Assembly (NCBI GenBank): GCA_030761205.1
Contig: JAULJL010000002.1
Span: forward strand, 24,469,010-24,533,009
Reading direction: 5' to 3'
DNA from: Fremontodendron californicum
Taxonomy: Eukaryota; Streptophyta; Magnoliopsida; Malvales; Malvaceae
DNA length: 64,000 bases
Below, piece by piece: positions 58,565 to 64,000 of the stretch; within the stretch, counting starts at the first letter, position 1, and every line of letters starts with the position of its first letter. The position numbers were made by a program, and so were the translations under genes. The notes beneath the pieces are model-generated. The model was not told the DNA's origin and ran no database searches. It saw only the letters and a list, made by a program, of their open reading frames with translations.

Positions 58565-58743
58565 AATATGGGCGAGGCTAAACGAGTTTGGGCTATCCAT
58601 TTACAAATATGGGCAGGTTTGGGCAAAATTTGAGGCCCATATTTCGAGTCAGGCTAGGCTTGGGTAAGCATGTATGGTATTGATATCATAAATAGATCCG
58701 GCCCAAACCCGACCCGGCCCGACCCGACCCTTGGACACCTCTA
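58565..58743. mobile_element. Truncated hAT-type MITE (right end)
   Basis: Ends CCCTTGGACACCTCTA; the reverse complement TAGAGGTGTCCAAGGG is a standard hAT terminal-repeat start. The inside is rich in GGGC and CCCGACCCGGCCC words as in the complete copy at 59148-59406. No left end with a matching repeat was found. Confidence 0.5.
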
Positions 58744-59147
58744 ATTATATATAAAAGTACGGAAGTAGAGAATATTTTGAACTGGAAAAATGACCATGAT
58801 TATTAATTATATTTCTAAATTACCATTATAAATATTTTTTATTATTAATAAGATTTATCCAATTTATAAATAAAAAATTTTAATTTTGTTAAAAGACTTT
58901 CATTAAATTACTTTATTTCATAATAAAAAAAATAAAATTTACATTGAATCTTACTTGATAAATGAAAATTTTAATTTTACATTAACATTAGAAATAACAA
59001 TTTTTATTTTAATTGATATAATTTGGACAAAAAATAAATTTTACATGTTAATATAAAATTTGATTATTATACATTTTATTAGTTTTATTTGTTTGTAAAA
59101 TATGCAATTATATGTTTAAAAATAAATAAAATAACGAGTATTTACAT

Positions 59148-59406
59148 TAGAGGTGCTCATGGACTGGGCCGCAGCCTGAAATTTTTTCTTCTTCTTTACC
59201 CAGGCCCGGCCCGTGGGCTCAAGGTTACTGTTCACTCTATTTAAAAAAATAAAAATATATTTTTTATTTTAATAATTAAATTTAAATAAAATAATATTAT
59301 TTTAATAGTTAAAAAGTGATCCGGGTCGGGTCGACCCGGATCACAAAATTTCCTGCCAAATCCTGGTCTAGTATGGGCCGGGACAGCCCGGCCATGAGCA
59401 GATCTA
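59148..59406. mobile_element. hAT-type MITE with 8-bp target duplication
   Basis: 259 bp. Left end TAGAGGTGCTCATGGACTGG; right end, read inverted, TAGATCTGCTCATGGCCGGG. Exact 8-bp duplication ATTTACAT at 59140-59147 and 59407-59414. The TA(G)-starting repeats plus an 8-bp duplication identify the hAT superfamily; there is no coding capacity. The inside is AT-rich with GGGTCGGGTCGACCCGGATC. Confidence 0.85.
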
Positions 59407-59800
59407 ATTTACATACGATGCATGTGAAAATAAATACTAGTTATAAAAAAAACTATAAACACAAAACAAAATCGAATTTTCATTGTAAATAAAATATTAA
59501 ATACAATAGAAGTCTTAAAATTATAGTAGTATATATTAACTCATAAATAAATTCATAAAATCTGAAATAAATTAAGTCAATTGTCCGAACTTTGAACAAA
59601 TATAAAAGATAAATCAGTATATCTTCTTCCATCACCGGTAAAATTAGTATATCTTTACTACAAACTTTCTAATTCATCAAAGTAAATTAACTTATATATT
59701 AGGCTTCGGGTCCACTTAATTACTTAATAGAAAATGGCATATAAAAAAGGATTTTTCTTTTGTTTGTGTGTTAGGGTGGGAACTGTTGACCCATATATAT

Positions 59801-60086
59801 TAGACCCGTCCAAACGCTGGGCAACCGACAAATTTGGTCAAAATTGGACAGATCCTAAATAAAAATTTTAATAATTTGGGTCGATCTAACCCGGCCTCAA
59901 TTACTATTTATTAAATAAAAAAAATATTTTTTATTTAAATTGAATTATAAAATATATTAATATTAATATAAAAATAATATTTTAATATCTAATAAACAGT
60001 AAAATGGCTTTCGGATCGGTTCGATTCAGGCTTGGATAAGGAAATAAAAAAAAAATTTGGGTTGTTGCCGAGCCCATGGACAGATA
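59801..60086. mobile_element. Degenerate hAT-type MITE
   Basis: Left end TAGACCCGTCCAAACGCTGG; right end AGCCCATGGACAGATA, inverted TATCTGTCCATGGGCT. It is similar in size and composition to 59148-59406, but the terminal repeats have drifted and no exact 8-bp duplication is visible. Confidence 0.5.
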
Positions 60087-61081
60087 TAATCTATATGTAC
60101 TAGTTTTTGGAGTTGTGCATATGCATGTGTAAATTATATATATTTTTTTAAAAAATTTAATTTGATAAATAATTATTTTTGAATATTATAATAATAATGA
60201 TAGATATTAACAATTTAGTTAAATTTTAATTAAATAATACATCATATAAATTTAGTTAAATTAATTTCCTTATCATAATTAAATTAAATAATGATATTAA
60301 AACTAAATTTATTGAAAATGTTCTGATTTATCATCATAAATATATTTCAAAGTTTTTACTATCAATAAGTAAAATATAATAATAAATTAATATAAAACAA
60401 TAAAAAATACATTACATCACCTAAATAGAATTAAAACTCAATTTTGGGATGATGAGACAATTAAAATTGTTGGTGAGGCAAGACGCTAATTTTACTCTAA
60501 ACATTAATAATTTGTTTTTTAGATGTCAAATTATATTTTTTTCATCTTATATAAAACTTCTTTCAACTTTATTAACATCTAAGGAAATAGTTTTCTGGTA
60601 AGATTGAAAATGCTATTTAACTTAGACTACTTAATATACTCAAACATTAACCCTACCCAAGCTGTTTGTTGATTTGAATATAAAAGACCATAACTTAAAA
60701 CCCTATCAAAATCAAATTTGAAAATTTTGAACTTGAATCAACTCAAAATTTAAATGGTTCAAAACTCAAATTGAGTATAACATAATTTCTTTTCTCAAAT
60801 TAAATATAACGTAAATTCTTTTCTCATTTTAAAATTTAATTTAATTAAAAAGATAATATAATATACAAAATAAAATAACTTAGTTCAAATTGAATTAATT
60901 TTAAAAAGTCAACAACCTATTAGTAATTTAAACCAAAAGTGATTGAAGATTACCAAATTTCTAATTGAGATAATAACCCAATCAAAATCCACGTATTAAA
61001 ATAATAATATTTTTTAAAATTTTAATTATAAAAATATATAAAAAATAAAAATATATATATTTTTTATTTTTTATATAAAAA
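60087..61081. other. AT-rich intergenic DNA, no feature seen
   Basis: Long A/T runs, no ORF with family resemblance, no terminal repeats or long duplications noticed. Confidence 0.6.
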
Positions 61082-61162
61082 ATGCTGTTTATCTGGGCCA
61101 ACGGGTCGGGCCTGGGTAGAGAAATAAAAAAAAATTTGGGTTGCGGCCCATGAGAAGGTCTA
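61082..61162. mobile_element. Truncated hAT-type MITE end
   Basis: Ends GGCCCATGAGAAGGTCTA, inverted TAGACCTTCTCATGGGCC. GGGCCAACGGGTCGGGCCTG and AAAAAATTTGGGTTGCGGCC resemble the copy ending at 60086. The left part was not found. Confidence 0.45.
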
Positions 61163-61975
61163 ATTGTAGTGAAAAAAATGATTATTAAAGACATTAGATT
61201 AAAGTTGTATATAATAAAAATTTTAGAGTGTTTGATATTTATAAAATTATTCTTTATTAGATATGTAATTACTTATTTTTAAATTAATTTATATTAATTA
61301 TATAATAATAAAATTTGTTATTTATTAGTTTATTATAATAATAAAATTCATTTATTATATTAAACTATTTTTTTTTTACATTTTTTAAATAAAAATGAAA
61401 AAAATTAAGTTGCATGAAAAAAAAAAAAAAAAAACTCAAAACATATAGAAAAAAATCCTTCGGTGGGCAGGATTTTTTTTCACTGGATCTTTATAAAGGC
61501 ACCATGCTGCACCTTGATATCCAAATAGATATCACAACACGGTTGGGGCCAAAAAGTGCCCAACCGTATGGTGTTGGTGCTTCAGTTGCTCCAAAGGAAG
61601 CCTAAGTATGTCCATGCGGTGTTGTTTGTTTATTCATATTTATTTTGCTGGAAAGATGATTTTCTATTTTGTAACTTGATGTGAAAATAGGAAATTTCTT
61701 AAGCATAAAAAAAGTAGGGTTTTAGAGAATTTCGAAAAAAAAATAAAATAATTATTCCATTCATCTTCAATAAAATTTTTAAATTTCACAAACGGATTAA
61801 TAAAGTGACACATTTAATTTAAGATATATTAAAAAAATTTAAAAACCAAATTAAAAAATTAAACATATGACATATTTTTAACACCACTTATAAAATTAAA
61901 AAAATCTACCCTAGGTTCAGTGACGTCACTATATAACAGCTAGAATAAGAGGGTGTCAAAGTATGAGACGTTGTT

Positions 61976-62009
<34 letters not shown>

Positions 62010-62351
62010 TAATAATGAAGTCTTTAACTGAGATTCATGACAAAAATCAATTGATATCAATTCAAATAGTAAAAATTATTATCTTAAGATCAAATAAAAT
62101 TATAATAATAAATATAAAATTAAAGATATTTTTTTTTTCTCTTTTTGTTTTGTATGTACTAAAAAAACACTATCTATTTTTTATCATGTAATTCTCTTCT
62201 CTTTGGAAAAGACATTTTTAATAAAACATCTTTTTGTCTTTTTGACACGTGTGTTCAAACGCTTTATATAAAAGTCATTTCACTCTTGTAAACCTCGATC
62301 CAACAAAAAAAAAAAGATGAAGAGGCTTTAATACTTACATTTAACACTATA
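61163..62351. other. AT-rich intergenic DNA with (TA)n run
   Basis: It contains a (TA)n microsatellite at about 61977-62006. A 63-codon frame at 61414-61605 over a less AT-rich patch (ATCCTTCGGTGGGCAGGATT, an imperfect inverted repeat near 61455-61474) has no recognisable product. Otherwise no feature. Confidence 0.55.
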
Positions 62352-62389
62352 CTAGAATTAAGCCCCCGTTTCACCGCGGGCGGGGGGGT
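62352..62389 (-). mobile_element. Helitron-like 3' end
   Basis: On the minus strand CCCCCG...CGGGGG can form a hairpin (6-bp stem, ~12-nt loop), followed by CTTAATT and CTAG, then T (plus strand A at 62351). A GC-rich hairpin about 10 nt before CTAG next to T is the signature of plant Helitron 3' ends. The other (TC) end was not identified. Confidence 0.4.
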
Positions 62390-62399
62390 TAATTTTTTT

Positions 62400-62837
62400 T
62401 GTAATTCTTTTAATTAATTAATAATTAATTTTATTAAATAATAATTTTTTATTTTACAATTTTAATAATATTAATATTAATATAATTTCTTTTAATTATG
62501 AAATTAAATTATTATAATTATTTATCTATGAATTACGTAATACAAATTCATTTTCAATTGTTATTTATATGCATTTTTAAATATATTTAGATCTTATTAT
62601 ATAGTGCATATTTTTATATATAGGAGGTAAGAAAATGAAAAATTCATTTGAAATTAAATTTTATTTAATAATAATAATTTATTTAATTATTTATAAATTT
62701 TCATAATATTAATATATTTTTTAATTATGAAATTAAATTTATGATAATTGTTTATTTATAAATTATGTAATATAAATATATTTTTAATTATTATTTATAT
62801 GCATTTTTAAAACATATTTAGATCATATTGTATATAT
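62400..62837. repeat. Two ~240-bp direct repeats
   Basis: The segment with TTATTTATATGCATTTTTAA ends near 62580 and again near 62820 (spacing 240 bp). Both copies have ATTATGAAATTAAATT and ATTTAGATC(T/A)TATT(A/G)TAT words. Very AT-rich, no ORF. Confidence 0.65.
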
Positions 62838-63419
62838 TGTTGAGTTTGAGTCCAAATCCAACATTGAGTAGGAAAACTTTGACTCGATGGAGGATTTGTT
62901 GAGTTTGAGTCCAAGTCCAACATTGAGTTTGAGTAGAAATTCAAGTCCCACATTGAGTAGGAGTGCTCATCCTACATTAAGTAACTAATTGGTTAAGCAA
63001 AGGGAATCCTAATCCAACATTGAGTAGTATTGATGAGCCAAGAGGAGTGCTCACTTATAAATAGGAACCTTAGCTTTTGGAAAAACACAACCCACCACCC
63101 CCTAAGAGAGGGAGTTTATACACTTAAGTAGAAGTTGTATTAGAGTTCTTTGGGTGGTGAGCCAAGTTTGTTTGTAGGAATGCTTGTAGCGTTATCCGTG
63201 CAAAAGCTACAATATTTGTAAGGAGGGTTTGTAGCTTTATCCGTGCAAAAGTTACAAGTTTGTATTCCTCCTAGTGAAGTATATTATCCCTTTGGGATCG
63301 TGGACGTAGGCCAAGAAAGGTTAAACCACGTTAAAAATATTGTGTTCTCTTTTTCTCTTCTTCCCGAGTGCTTGTTGTGGGTTAATGTTTGTTATTGGGC
63401 TGCCACGTTATTAACAACA
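62838..63419 (+). repeat. Ty1/copia-type LTR (582 bp)
   Basis: Starts TGTTGAGTTTGAGTCC, ends TTATTAACAACA, and is followed by a PBS-like site. The first third repeats CAACATTGAGT-type words five times. TATAAATA lies at 63056-63063, in the promoter position for such an LTR. A second internal duplication, TTGTAGC(G/T)TTATCCGTGCAA, occurs at about 63184 and 63229. No paired LTR falls inside the window, so it is a 5' LTR running off the edge, a solo LTR or a fragment. Confidence 0.65.
63056..63063 (+). promoter_or_regulatory. TATA box of the copia-type LTR
   Basis: TATAAATA followed by GG, 219 bp into the LTR, with GC-richer transcribed-looking sequence downstream. Prediction only. Confidence 0.5.
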
Positions 63420-63421
63420 AC

Positions 63422-63432
63422 TGTATCAGAGC
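63422..63432 (+). other. Damaged initiator-Met primer binding site
   Basis: TGTATCAGAGC lies 2 nt after the LTR end. The canonical site complementary to plant initiator tRNA-Met is TGGTATCAGAGC, so one G is missing. This supports the LTR call and suggests an old or inactive copy. Confidence 0.6.
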
Positions 63433-63529
63433 TATTAATTCGAGTGATGGGAGTTGCTGCCTAGAAACTTTTGGTTCAAGCGAAGAGATGCTACCAGGAG
63501 CTTTTGATTCGAGCGAGAATAGTTGCTGC

Positions 63530-64000
63530 TGATAACTCGTATAATTATATAGTTTTTAGTTATGTTTTATTATTGTTTTGTGTCAAATACGAGTTATTAT
63601 TGTTTAGTCTAATTGTATTTATGATCTTTTATATTTTTATGTAATTTGGTGTTTTTCACAAGTTTCTTTGAGTGATTTCAGATTACTAGAATTAAGGGCA
63701 AATCCAGTTCAGTTCCAGTTCCGACACCTTTTGCCATATCAGCTATATCTCGAGTTTCACTGAAGCAATAAGGCTGAACTTTGTATCCCTGCAAAGCTAA
63801 GAGGCATATCTATCTTTTTCATGTTTTACACTTCTTGAAACGGAGTCGTTTTCCCTAGCGAAATCGACCATCAAGTTGGCTGATGTGCAATGACGTCTGT
63901 TCTGCACCGTTTTGGTATTTTGACCATATCTTCCGATCCACGTGCGCAAATGATCTGATTCCAACGGCTATGGATCCGTAACTGATAGGGGTATATTTTT
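63530..64000 (+). other. Possible start of another LTR
   Basis: TGATAACTCGTATAATTATA opens a change of style; ATACGAGTTATTA at 63588-63600 is partly its reverse complement. The following text (GACCATATCTTCCGATCCAC, GCGCAAATGATCTGATTCCA) resembles LTR or leader DNA of plant gypsy elements. The copy runs off the window, so this is only a suggestion. Confidence 0.3.

Noticed and set aside
63243..63464. 73-aa frame near the right edge
   Set aside because: It lies across the copia-type LTR end and PBS. Open by chance.

Overview
The window looks like repeat-dense, heterochromatin-like nuclear DNA of a eudicot plant. I see no intact host gene, rRNA or tRNA gene, and no bacterial-type feature. The dominant content is Ty3/gypsy LTR retrotransposons of the Tat/Ogre type. 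They show an ORF upstream of gag, gag with zinc-knuckle-like motifs, a protease with D-N-G-S at the active site, an intron-like spacer before RT, two successive RNase H domains, integrase, very long LTRs and repeat-rich 3' UTRs. The upstream ORF resembles the DUF7745 family, common in Malvales and other eudicots, so a cotton-like relative is possible but only a guess.

Layout. 1-3080: non-coding, GC-richer patchwork with LINE and gypsy fragments, possibly an old mitochondrial-DNA insertion. 3081-21261: element A (+ strand), decayed, no 5' LTR in the window; order ORF1, gag, PR, G-patch, intron-like spacer, RT, RNase H, second RNase H, INT, 3' UTR with ~70-bp repeats, 3' LTR of 6.1 kb. 21262-26332: element E (- strand), decayed: LTR, PBS, leader, gag, then directly 3' UTR with no pol. 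26333-27290: another minus-strand LTR fragment with a 172-bp palindrome. 27291-34356 plus 54051-57123: element B (+ strand), gag and the whole pol series, moderately decayed, with its integrase split by an insertion. 34357-54050: element C, the insertion: a 19.7-kb LTR element with nearly identical 4.76/4.79-kb LTRs, 5-bp target duplication CCGAT, intact PBS and PPT, two open ORFs (a coiled-coil/zinc-knuckle protein and a full gag) and no pol. Its 3' UTR carries a 2.2-kb minisatellite with an 81-bp higher-order unit. 57124-62837: AT-rich intergenic DNA with hAT-type MITEs and a Helitron-like end. 62838-64000: Ty1/copia-type LTR with a damaged initiator-Met PBS, then a possible start of another LTR.

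How the parts relate. C shares LTR ends, PBS, PPT and 3' UTR blocks with A, so an A-like autonomous element is the likely source of its RT and integrase. C and the older E have the same gag-then-3'UTR design and share a duplicated leader motif. This points to a maintained, gag-encoding, pol-less parasite lineage rather than a single deletion. It is the most interesting system in the window. Inferred order of events: B inserted and began to decay, then C inserted into B's integrase recently.
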